From Phlyctochytrium arcticum (taxonomy: Eukaryota; Chytridiomycota; Chytridiomycetes; Chytridiales; Chytridiaceae), in contig JAHLKI010000076.1 in the NCBI GenBank assembly GCA_025602905.1, positions 1 through 31,254 on the forward strand: a stretch of 31,254 nt of DNA. The letters run 5' to 3'. A program made the position numbers and the translations under genes. Of the stretch, positions 1 to 10,646 are shown piece after piece; positions within the stretch are counted from its first letter, which is position 1, and every line of letters starts with the position of its first letter. Below the pieces are notes generated by a model, which made no database searches, was not told the DNA's origin, and saw nothing but the letters and a program-made list of their open reading frames with translations.

Positions 1-2
1 CT

Positions 3-483
3 AACCGGCAGCGGTCCATTGACTGGTTAAAGAATGCTCTCAACATTGGTTCGTATTCTGCAGTGACCGTTGAAGCGTTTCACGAGTTGAAAACAGACCA
101 ATTTAACTTTCCGCTGAGTGCAAAAGTGGATCTTAGAGTGGCGGTCGCTGGGAATTCAGTATGCTTTCTTAAATTGAAGAAAAAGGTCGAAGTCCACTCT
201 CACAGGCAAGCGATTGCCGAAGCCTGTCTGTTTTGACGGGACAACGAACGGAGAAAAGTCCAACTGGGATCGTCGTACTGACAGATTTGCGGGGAGTACT
301 GGGGAGGTGTATTATTTTACGGCCTCAGAAGCGGACGGCAACAAGAGGATCTTGCACAGGGTCAGGGTCAACCGGGAGATAGGACTCGGCGCAATTCGAA
401 TGACTATTATGCTTTGTACAAAGGAATTGTCTGAGATGGGCGTTACCGTGGCGGATTGGGATAAGGTCAATCGCGGAGATTGA
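3..483 (+). CDS. possible 3' end of an unrecognised gene
   Basis: A reading frame enters the window from the left edge and stays open until a stop at 234-236 (about 77 codons). A second frame overlaps it from about 214 and runs to a TGA at 481-483 (89 codons). The two together would need an intron or a one-base shift near 214-236; no convincing GT-AG pair is visible there. The second frame has a mixed, protein-like composition with a run of Trp, Arg and Asp near its start. I do not recognise either product, and chance open frames remain possible. Confidence 0.3.
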
Positions 484-1813
484 CGAATATCGGAAACGGT
501 CCACTTCATAAACGCATCAAGCTAGTTCATGTTTCTCCGGAGACTGCACAACTTATTCGTCTTCAATCCGTTGCCTGAATGAAGAACAGCGGTCTGTGTT
601 AGAAGGCGGCTGTGGATGTCACTGTTTGCCGGTGTATTCATGACGTGGCGAGGAGGTACGGAGAATGAATGGCCATCAATGTATGCGTGAGTTTTGCATA
701 TCTGGACTAGCGCAGAGTGGGCGCAAACCCAGCGCGCCCACTCTGCGTTTTGGGGGTTAGGTTAGGGTCTTGAATAAGTTGAAGCTTTGGGGATGTCAAA
801 ATTAACAATCCCTTGAAAAGTTGGTTGATGTTCAAATAATTAGTCGGACTATTGGGATCTTGGCGAAAAACGCAGATGCGCTAGTCTTACCCCCCGGTAT
901 AATCTGTTCGCAACATTCCACCGCTATAGCCCTTTTTTTTTCCTCCCTCCTCCCTCTCTTTTTCTCTCCCGCTATGGGAGTGTAGCGTCCCCTGCGACCG
1001 CCCTCGATCGAAAGCATCGCTGTCTCGTGACTGGCAGGAAGTCCGGATGAATCGCGCGCGAAAGGAAACCCCCCAGGTCCCAGGGGTTCAATTCTCGAGT
1101 CACGCGACCGCGACCGAGTATACTTGTAGATCCCAACAAGCTAGGGTTACGTTCCAGATACAGTAGAGGCCATGATGTCATGTCCAGCAGCTACAAGTGT
1201 TGTTTCTGTTTTTTTGTCGTAGTCTGCGTGTGGTTTCTGTTTACATTCATAGCGCCTAACACCTTTTCGAAAACGTGGACCGCCATTAGCAGCATCGTTG
1301 GCCTGGATCTTTGGTTGTTTGGTTGGGATTATCATATCACAGATCGATTGCCCCTTGGCCTTGGACCCAAAGCCTTTGAAAGCAAAGCAAAACCCCCTGG
1401 CGCTTTTTTGATTTTGACAACGACATACATACTGCAACTACTGAAACTACTGCAACGATCGACACTCAGGACACTGAGAGAAACTATCAGGGAAGAGAAA
1501 CTATCAGGGAAGAAACTTACTAGTAACAAACTCAGCCGTTCGCGCCGCGACAAGCGTCAACAAACAAATAAGACACCCGGAAAGAACATTCATCCCACCA
1601 ACTAGTAACAACTCCCCGAGTCGCCAAAGACAGCATCACTAGCCATGGCCACCCAAGCATAACATTCGCAGATCTGTGCTATAGACCCTCGACCCGAAAC
1701 CACGCGGCGGTTTTTTTTTCCAATTAGAAACATCTTTTTGGGCCCCATACCCTAAAAAAACCTACGCCATAGAGTTTTTTTGTTTGCATCTCGGTGGGGA
1801 GACTCAGAAAGCA
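484..1813. other. no supported gene apart from the hairpin
   Basis: Several open frames exist, the longest at 1180-1605 on the plus strand (141 codons), but none shows a recognisable domain and they overlap open frames on the other strand. A short telomere-like GGTTAGGTTAGGG lies at 755-767. Pyrimidine-rich tracts lie at 931-968. The last part is presumably the upstream region of copy A. Confidence 0.4.
711..747. repeat. perfect 14-bp GC-rich hairpin
   Basis: The arms CGCAGAGTGGGCGC (711-724) and GCGCCCACTCTGCG (734-747) are exact reverse complements separated by nine bases. The right arm is followed by TTTT and a G-run. It lies downstream of the possible reading frame ending at 483. The pairing is seen directly; any role (RNA hairpin, excision footprint) is unknown. 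Confidence 0.85.
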
Positions 1814-1820
1814 TATAAAG
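1814..1820 (+). promoter_or_regulatory. TATA box (TATAAAG) ahead of copy A
   Basis: TATAAAG is followed within 20-50 bases by a pyrimidine-rich tract and a CTACAATC / CTACCCAAC context suited to transcription initiation. The following about 1.3 kb carries donor and acceptor pairs but no long coding frame before the ATG at 3119, so this is the likely core promoter of copy A. The matching leader of copy D (7850-8105) has no equivalent TATA box. Confidence 0.5.
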
Positions 1821-1839
1821 ATCGGCCATCCCATCTTTT

Positions 1840-3118
<1,279 letters not shown>

Positions 3119-4911
3119 ATGTCCATCATCCCTTCCGTAACCGACCTCCCACGCACCATCGTGTTTCTCAACAAACCCCGCAGCGACTCGGGTGTGCAGG
3201 ATCTCGAGTTTGATGTAGCCACCACCCCTCCTACATCCCTGCTATACCCTCCTCCCTGCATGACGGCAACGACATATCTTATGCATCAGACTGGGTCAAT
3301 GTGTATTCCAAGTACCGCCGGTTTCGGTTTGGAAATTTTCTGCGACGGTGCTGGTTCGGGAAACGCCGCCCGGCCCCCAGAAAACCTGATATTGTCGATG
3401 CGGAAGTGGTACGGGATAGCGCGGTCTCCTTGACGGAATTTGTACCGGTAGTTGTTGCGCCATCGCAAGTATTGTCTGCACCGTCAACATCGATTATTGG
3501 GCCGGTGACAACTGGCGACTCCTTGATCGTTGATATTCCGCCATCTGCTCTGGATCTTACCAATACCGACCGCGTCGAGAAGTCGGCCCTTCCCGCCACC
3601 ATTACGATCCCTACCAGCAACGCATTTTCCGTTCTCGACAATATCTCACCCGCCCCCGCCACACATCACACCCATCACATCACGGGATCTCACAGAAACC
3701 GTCCACCACATCGTTAGCGCCATCCTGGATCCCACCCATGACGAAATCCCATCCTCGTCCGAGTCGGATTTTGCCTCGAGCGACGAGTCGGACCAGCTCA
3801 CCACTGACGATTCCGACGAATCCATTGAACCCGATGTGGTAGTTCCGTTGTCAATCGAAGCCGTTCTCGGTAATGCGCGCGAAAGCAACTAGCGGCGTCG
3901 GCACGGGTACTGCAGGAATTTGCGGTTGTCCCGGACGACTCACCCTACGAATCGCCTGCAGAATCGCCCCTCCCCGTTCGTACCATATCCGTAACCCGTG
4001 CAAATCTGACGGGCCTCAAATCATCTCTGGCACGTCACGCCCACCCCCGTCGCTCATCAAAATCGGTACGCTTCAACCATCTCCAGTTCCAGGAAGTCTG
4101 CGTCTTCCGTAGGGGTATAAAGGCGCAGGATATCCCGACCTGTCCCCGTTTCATACAGTCAATACACGACATGGAAGCAGCGGAACGGGAGGAGAGAGAG
4201 AGAGAACTACGAGGCCCTCACACCCGCTTCTGTCCCGGCCGTCACCCTCCGCCCGTCCAATTTTTCGTACAATGAATTGAGCCGACTGGACCCTTCGTGT
4301 CCCCTCCGTGTCGAAAAAGTGGTCATGAATTCCCGCGATCCCGTACCTGCCCCGACCATTTTGGTTCAAGTTCGTGTCGCAAACTGGGGCACGCCGAAAC
4401 AATTGACCATCCGCTATTCCCTGGACGATTGGGCTACATTTGCGGAAAACTACCGAGTCTGACTGCCGGTGGGGCGGGTTTGTCGAGGGGACCGAGTGTG
4501 GAGAGGAACGATTTGGGGTGGAACTCCGAGGGCAGGGCCGGGCTGGTAGCAGTATCAAGTTTGCCGTGCGGTATTCAGTCAATGACTGCGTGTTCTGGGA
4601 CTCCAATGCGGGAAGAGACTATCAAGTGTCCGTCTCCAAACCCGCCCCGTTGACGACGACGACGCGGACCCGACTCCCACCCCCATGCTCCGGGTCGATC
4701 GACGGGTTCTTGATTGACCCATCATCCCGGATTCCCCGCCCGGCCCCGTCGGCAACGGTCGCAGTCCACCCTACCACCCCTCAAACGCACGGATACGGAT
4801 CCCCTCCCTCTCCGATCGCCGTTTTCTGCCCGGTATTCGTTTGGCGAGGGACGTCGCGGAGTCAGATTGGATGGTCGCCGGGGAGGGCTTTTCGGCTCTG
4901 AGGACTGCTGA
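3119..4911 (+). pseudogene. copy A: glycogen-targeting PP1 regulatory subunit (RVxF + CBM21), frame-broken
   Basis: This is the fullest copy. Known members (fungal Gac1, animal PPP1R3) bring protein phosphatase 1 to glycogen. The start is the ATG at 3119, just after the last leader-intron acceptor. In order: a variable N-terminus, an acidic Ser/Asp stretch (about 3740-3835), the docking motif KSVRF followed by FQEVCVFRRG (about 4054-4115), then CBM21 (about 4210-4660) with VRVANWG, the IRYSLDDWATF strand, KFAVRYSV, and FWDSNAGRDYQV near its end. The C-terminal tail ends in SFGEGRRGVRLDGRRGGLFG and a TGA at 4909-4911. The frame must change about six times, near 3250, 3670, 3885, 4200 (inside a GA repeat), 4450 and 4690-4800. 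No introns explain these changes. Either it is a pseudogene or the sequence carries indel errors. Confidence 0.82.
4192..4205 (+). repeat. (GA)7 microsatellite at a frame break
   Basis: Seven GA units lie in copy A between the Glu-rich segment after the PP1-docking motif and CBM21. The coding frame changes here, which fits slippage in the repeat, either in the genome or in the reads. The matching place in copy E is a non-repetitive GAGGAAAGGGAC. Confidence 0.85.
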
Positions 4912-5345
4912 CTCTGTGTTCTGTGTTTGTCTGTGTTGGGACTTTTTTTATTTTGCTTTCCTTTTGTTGGTCGTTCTCGCGTGCGTCGTTTGTCTTTGTG
5001 TCGTTTCTTGTTTTTTTTTTAAATTACATTTTGGTGAGGACTTTTGTGTTTTCTGTTCTTTGCATCGCACTCGTTCCAAGTGTGTGAATGCGCACGCAGC
5101 ATAAGATTCTGCCAAAATGATGGGCAGTGGCTGTGTAACTCATTCCAGTGGGATTTGTGGTCGCGCGCGTCCGCCCTTCGCGTCGCCAACATCTTGCGAC
5201 ATCTGTCTTTCCCTCATCTTATGGGAGACCCTCCATCCCTCACTGATGGTGAGAAATCTCGATAGCACTCTCAACAACAGCGAGTCAAGATAGGACGGAT
5301 CACCATACCGCGCGCTCATCCCGCTCTCCCCAGCTTGGAGTGAGA
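4912..5345 (+). other. 3' flank of copy A; no gene
   Basis: A T- and GT-rich stretch follows the stop of copy A. The block TAAATTACATTTTGGTGAGG at about 5020-5039 has close relatives after copy C (about 7434-7454) and, weaker, after copy B (about 5990-6008), so the copies were duplicated with their 3' untranslated regions. One copy of the short CGCTCATC repeat lies at 5313-5329. No other coding signal is seen. Confidence 0.6.
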
Positions 5346-5878
5346 GTGGGTTTGGGGCAACCTCAAGTTTGCCGTTTCGGTATGAAGTCACCCATTACCA
5401 GTTTTGGGATTCAAATCTGGGAAAAGAACTATCAAGTGACTCCCCTCCACTCTTTTACCCGCACCTGCCTCCCCGGCATCTTTGCTCCGGGTCGAATCAA
5501 CGTTTTTTTCACGGCAAAGGCGGCCCGGAAAAATTCAAGTGTCGTGTCGCAAGTGGTAAGTAGCATGCCAAAAAACATTGTGCGGCTTTTGCCCATATTA
5601 AAATATCTTTACTGTATATAGTGCAGTATCAGGGGGATTCACAGGACAGCGAGCCAACGCGACATCCAAATACCGATCTGACAGATGTGTACCTACCTGG
5701 TCAGATTGCCACACCCGCGCTCATCCCGCTCCCTCACCTAGTGAGACCCATCCCGTACGTTGTTTGGGGATGGACAAATAACGGAGATATACCCAGGTAC
5801 TCTCCTTTGGAGAAGGATGCCGTGGAGTGAAACTGAATGAACGGTTGGCGGGGAGGGGCTCTTTGGGTCGGAAGATTG
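5346..5878 (+). pseudogene. copy B: CBM21 end and C-terminal tail fragment
   Basis: It begins inside the second half of CBM21. LKFAV is followed, one frame over, by RYEVTHYQFWDSNLGK, and in a third frame by NYQVT; this is the conserved aromatic CBM21 end. After a diverged middle with an intron-like GTAAGT...TATATAG segment (about 5551-5621), the tail motif reappears as FGEGCRGVKL (about 5800-5835). LFGSED and a TGA end the copy near 5878. At least three frame changes and the missing upstream two thirds make it a decayed fragment. It matches copies A and C in order and spacing. Confidence 0.7.
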
Positions 5879-6644
5879 ATGATGGTTGTGTCTTGTATCC
5901 CGTTATCCTTCTCCCGTTGTCTGGGTGTCTCGGTATCGGGTTTCTTTATGTGCATGTTCGTCTCGTGTCTAGCTGTGTCACTATCGTGTCGTTTTTTTTG
6001 GGAGGACTCGATGTTGTTTGCGCGAACATCTTCACAACACCGATTCGAGATGTACCTTCCTGGCCAGCTCACCACACACCCGCGCTCATCTTCACTCTCC
6101 CTCTTTCCTCAGCGGGACCTTCAAACCAAAACCCGATGAGTTGGTTTGTGCTCAACGGTTGTATAAGATAATACACACGGAAGCACCACACTCTACCACA
6201 TTCGACATACCAAGAATGTCCTACGCGTACGACCCATACGAGCAGTACGCATCCCAGTAGAGTAGCGCTTTTCCACAACAGTCGGTAGCGATTATACGTA
6301 TCACAGCAACCTACACGCTCATCTCCGCTCTCCCTTACCTTATGTGAGACTCCCTACAACCACCTCCCGCCTTTGTGGTGAAAGGTAAGAGGCTGTGGTG
6401 TAGTTGTTTTTCCCGTCGAAGAAATTCTAATAAAGCCTCCCATCAGTGGATAGGTGAAAAATGGTGCGTTGGCAAATCGCCCCCCTGCAGACCGTGATCT
6501 GTTTGATCATGGTATTTTTGATTTTGGGGCCACTCCACGTCTAGGGAGTCTCTTCCCGTCTCTTCACCACCACAAATCTGCATGCTCTCACACCCCTCCT
6601 GACCGTAGATTAGGGAGTGGGTCTGCCAGATTCATCTGCCCCTT
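5879..6644 (+). other. intergenic between copies B and C; repeat remnants only
   Basis: The T-rich stretch with a GGGAGGACT block near 6000-6008 matches the other 3' flanks. Two CGCTCATC repeats follow. A possible poly(A) signal AATAAA lies near 6430. No coding sequence related to the N-terminal half of copy A is found ahead of copy C. Confidence 0.5.
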
Positions 6645-7322
6645 ACACCTGCTTCTATTCCACCCATCATGATCCGTCCCACCAAATTTTCCCATGATGA
6701 ATTGTCCGGATTGGACGCGTCTTGTCCCATGCGGGTGGAGAAAACTATTGTCAATTCCCGGGACGCGGGACCCGCCGCAACGATTTTGGTGAAAGTTCGA
6801 GTGGCAAATTTAGGAAACCCCCAATTTCACTGATTTCGGACACGTACCTCATCGATCGCTATACGGCACACCACGGATGAGTGGGCGACGTTTGTTGAAA
6901 CTACCGCTGTGGATTGTCGATGGGTAGAGTTTGTCGAGGGGACAGATGGTGGGGAAGAACCCTTCTCAGGGGCCAGGGCCGGTCTGAATCCAGCCTCAAA
7001 TTTGCGGTCCGCTACGCCATGATCGAATATGGGTAAAGATTACCAAGTGACGATTTCCAAGCCCGCCCCACTAGTCACCCGACCCCGACCTCCCCCCCCG
7101 GTGCTCCGGTTTCATAGACGAGTTCTTGAGAGATCCCATCATACCCGACTCCCCGCCCCGTCCCCGCCGCCAACGATCTTCCTCGGTCTTACCACCATTG
7201 AAACGCACGGAAGCAGACCCCCCCTACGGTCGCCGTTCTCTGCTCGTTACTCGTTCGGTGAAGGCCGCCGTGGTGTTAAACTGGACGGTCGTCGTGGGCA
7301 CCTGTTTGGGTCGGATGAGTAA
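6645..7322 (+). pseudogene. copy C: CBM21 and C-terminal tail, frame-broken
   Basis: It starts at TPASIPP and so lacks the PP1-docking region. An open stretch from an ATG at 6669 to a TGA at 6831 encodes the CBM21 start, with LSGLDASCPMRVEKTIVNSR and ATILVKVRVANLGNP. A small insertion near 6825-6855 breaks the frame. TTDEWATFVE and WVEFVEGTDGG follow at about 6860-6950. The aromatic FWDSN core is degraded, but KDYQVTISKPAPL is intact (about 7035-7070). The tail ends SFGEGRRGVKLDGRRGHLFG with a TAA at 7320-7322. It is the best-preserved C-terminus in the array. Confidence 0.75.
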
Positions 7323-8117
7323 CGGTCCTCGTGTCTCGGTATCTGAGGCCTCGGTGTCGGTTTTTTTATTTGCTCTGTGTAGTTTGATGTCGTTTCGTCG
7401 TCTCTTGTCTTTTGCTGTGTCGTTTATCTTTTTATAAATTACTTTTTTTTGGAGGACTTTATAACTTGCGCATACTGTAGTTGTATTTTTGGAGTCCCCA
7501 AAGTACTACCATAGTTGTCGTTTATTGCACACATGAACAACTTACTATGTTGAGCCAGGATGTTAGCGCAGCAACAAAGTTGCAAAATTCCAGGCAAAGT
7601 TCAACTCATGCCGCGCAGCAAAAGGCTCACGTCAGCAGCATTATACGCGCCGCGTCGGGCCTAGTAACATTTTCAACGAAATCCAAGATGGCATGCCCGC
7701 TTCCTTCTTCCTCACCGCGGACAGCTTCACTCACCTCCCACGTCCGCTGGACACTTTCTTCTTGACACCACCACGCTCATCTCCGCTCTCCTTCATCTAA
7801 TGGCACCTTGGGAGAGAGTATTAGACGGACATGAGACGATCTGGGATCGCCCCGCCCTGCTTCTCTTGTTTCTTTGGCCCTCGGATCAAAGTTGACCCTA
7901 CATCTTCCTCTTGACGACTATCACGCGAATCCGCCATCCACAAGACACCAACAAGCAGATCCCTCTACTCGTGTGCCCATTGTTCTCAGCATCAATATCA
8001 TGCAGCATATCCACTCACAGGTACTTCCAAAAACGCAGTTAACAGCTCGCACTACACAACAATCTCACCTCTTTCCTATCCGCTAGCATCTCTGGCCTTG
8101 CATGGTGCCCGTAGTGA
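7323..8117 (+). other. 3' flank of copy C and leader-like region of copy D
   Basis: Up to about 7460 there is the shared T-rich 3' flank. One CGCTCATC repeat lies at 7774-7791. From about 7850 to 8105 the sequence resembles the leader of copy A: both have a TTTGGCCCTC block and, about 180-230 bases later, a GGTAC...CAATCT...CCTATCC(A/G)CTAGCATCT block. No independent gene is supported. Confidence 0.55.
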
Positions 8118-9235
8118 GGCGGCCTTACCACAACTTCCAGGTCCACCGACGAGTTGGACGTCTTGCGGCGCCGCATAGAGCTCCTGGGGCGACAGAACTG
8201 CCTTATAGCGGTCCTGGAGTAGCAAGTCATGCGTATGCCAGTCCTGGAGCAGCAAGAGGCGGTCCTGCAAGCCAAAGTCATGCAACTGGAATCAAGCTGG
8301 AATCATGTCCAGCATGCCTAGGGGGGCTCGCCCACAAAAGTCGGACCAGAGGCCCTGAACCTCCCCAACCTTGACCGCGTCGAGGAATCGGCCCTTCCTG
8401 CAATCTCTATCCCTACCAACAACACCTTTTCGATCCTGGACGACGTCACACCCACCATCACATCCATCACTCCACCGAATCTCACGGAAACCGTCGAGCA
8501 TATTGTTAGCGCCATCCTGGAGTCTACCCATGATGAAATCCCATCCTCGTCAGAGTCGGATTTTGTGTCAAGCGATGAATCGGATCAATTGACTACAGAC
8601 GATTCAGACGAATTCCTTGAACCCGATGTCGTAGTTCCGTTGTCAATTGAAGCCGTGCTGGGGAATGCACGGAAACAGCTTGCTGCATCTGCTCGGGTAA
8701 TGCAGGAGTTGGCCGTAGTTCCGGACGACTCTCCATACGAATCACCCGCGGAGTTACCACCTCCTGTCCGTCGCAGGTCAGCATCATCTCCCGATCACCA
8801 CCACCTAAAATCATCACTCGCGCGTGCTGGCAGCCGGCCACGGAAAACCGTGCGCTTTAATCAATCACACTTTCAACACGTCTGCGTCATTAAACGCGGT
8901 ATCAAGGCGATCGATATACCCACGTGTCCGCGTTTCATCCAATCCGTCCAAGATATTAACGATGCGGCCGATGAAGAAAGGGAAGCCTTTGAGGCGCTGA
9001 CCCCTGCCTCTATTCCACCTTTTCCCATGACGAATTGTCCCGATTGGACGCGGCGTGTCCACTTCGGGCGGAGAAAACGATTGTAAACTCACAGGATGCG
9101 GTACCGGCCGCGACGATTTTGGTCAACGTCCGCGTCGCCAACTGGGGAAATCCGAGATATCTCGCAATCAGATATACGACGAACAATTGGGACTCGTTCG
9201 TGAAAATCCCGACGAGCAAGACCTTTGCTTTGCGG
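8118..9235 (+). pseudogene. copy D: coiled-coil N-terminus joined to PP1-docking region and half a CBM21
   Basis: One frame runs from 8118 to 9086 with only two stops, both TAG (8220-8222 and 8319-8321). Its first part is a Leu- and Gln-rich coiled coil (DELDVLRRRIELL, then EQQEAVLQAKVMQLES) with no match in copy A. From about 8343 it follows copy A: LDRVEESALPA, the acidic stretch DESDQLTTDDSDE, and KTVRF with FQHVCVIKRG (about 8840-8905). A small deletion near 9027 shifts the frame. CBM21 continues as LSRLDAACPLRAEKTIVNS and NVRVANWGNPRYLAIRYTT, then stops at about 9235. It lacks the second half of CBM21 and the tail. Confidence 0.75.
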
Positions 9236-9674
9236 TATTGGAGGACGCGTTCACTACTCCCGTTGTACCCATCATTATGTACCGTTCCCCCACCTCGGAA
9301 TCAACTCGGACCACCCAATCATTTACCGAAGCAATTGATTCCAGACTCCCACCACCGAGTCTCACCGAGTCTATATTCTCTGATACAGATTTTACCAATT
9401 CAAATCTGTATTCGTTGGTCGTGCAAGTCTGACAGGCTTAAAATCGTGTCTTTCCCATCATATCCACAGTCGTCAGTCGCAAAAGTCGGTCCGATTCAAC
9501 CACGAACAGTTCCAGGAAGTCTGCGTCTTCCGTAGGGGTATAAAGGCGCAGGATATCCTGACCTGTCCCCGTTTTATACAGTCAGTACACGACACGGAAG
9601 CAGCGGAACGGGAGGAAAGGGACGCCTACGAAGCTAGATTAAGGGGACATCGCATAAAAGTCGGTTATTGTTGA
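9236..9674 (+). pseudogene. copy E: PP1-docking region fragment
   Basis: A frame open until 9430 encodes a Ser/Thr/Pro-rich stretch (for example PPPSLTESIFSDTDFTNSN). Another frame from about 9420 to a TGA at 9672-9674 encodes RASLTGLKSCL, then KSVRFNHEQFQEVCVFRRG and IQSVHDTEAAEREERDAYEA. The second part aligns with copy A over the RVxF docking segment and stops before CBM21. It joins copy D directly, so an unequal recombination between copies is the simplest explanation. Confidence 0.7.
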
Positions 9675-10646
9675 GAACGTTGTAGAAAGTCCGGCTTTTC
9701 CAAAGTCTCTAGTTTTCCCCAGTTTTCAGTCATTTCACATTTCATCATCAAAAACCCAACATAAACGAGGATATTTCACACTTTGCCGGTTGCCACATCT
9801 AGAATGACCCTCTTGCACTTGGATTGAAAACTTTTACAACCATGGAGAGCGGTGCTGCGTACCAATCGATAATGAATCGATTTCTCAGAAGGCTTTATAT
9901 CTCCATAGCATGTATCCGATTGATGTCAAAGGTGGGAAAGGTATAAAACAGTGTAAAGAGAGTGTTACTCCATTACTCAATGCTAGGTCCATGCAAAATA
10001 TCTCTATCAGACACTGCGCTGACTTTGTTTTGCGCATTTCTATCCGACATTTCCCACGCGTAAAATGAACAAGATGGGGGGACAGTGAATAAGAGTTCAT
10101 GACTACGAATAAAAAAAAATGACAAAATGAGGGGAACGTTTGCAGAATGATGATGTTCAGTCTTCCCCAACCCTATAGAACAAATATCACGGTAAGGGGA
10201 TTTCCTTCTTCTCGAAATCAAAAGCCAACGCGATTTTGGCACGAAATTCCCATACGTATCTTGTATCAAATAGGGTTGCTGAGATTAAGGAAAACAAACT
10301 ATGTGGTAAACGGTGACAGAAATGCGGGGTTTTGCCACACCAGGAACCATACATTTATCAACATGATACGGGCCACCACCATAACTGTTCAACTCGCAGA
10401 TCATGCTGTTGAAGAAGACACCACAACGCACCAAAAGGCTTGATGAGCTTGCATATTCCTGTACTAAAGACCATGGTAGCAGCAGCTGCGAGAGCCAGCC
10501 GGAACGAGGTCAATGGGGGGAAACCAAGTTCTTTCCATTTTTTTCTATTCAAAATTCAAAAAAAAACAAGTGTGAGAGAAAAGGAAAACACAAAATGAGT
10601 GCAGAAAATAATGTTATTATAAAATTGAAGAAAAGACAACAAAGTT
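9675..10646. other. no supported gene
   Basis: This is the 3' flank of eIF3c (minus) and of copy E (plus). A minus-strand frame of 64 codons (10358-10552) has a hydrophobic N-terminal part, but nothing else supports it. No repeats, RNA genes or domains are recognised. Confidence 0.5.

Larger units (their letters stand above)
5313..7791 (+). repeat. five dispersed copies of a CGCTCATCYCCGCTCTCC motif
   Basis: Cores lie at 5313-5329, 5718-5733, 6083-6100, 6316-6333 and 7774-7791, all on the plus strand and all between PP1-subunit copies. Several are followed by a TGAGAC or similar box 10-20 bases on. Two (5718 and 6083) also share an upstream block with GTACCT and CCTGG. They look like remnants of a short repeated unit or of a duplicated intergenic segment. 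No function can be read from them. Confidence 0.65.

Noticed and set aside
755..767. GGTTAGGTTAGGG as a telomere or interstitial telomeric repeat.
   Set aside because: Only two units in one place and no array; chance is adequate.
1026..1110. A GGTTCAATTC word and flanking complementary CGTGAC/GTCACG arms suggested a tRNA.
   Set aside because: The T-arm stem does not pair, no D-arm or anticodon arm fits, and acceptor spacing is wrong when the TTC loop is placed correctly.
1180..1605. A 141-codon plus-strand frame with a hydrophobic start.
   Set aside because: No domain, biased composition, overlapping open frames on the minus strand and no promoter or splice support.
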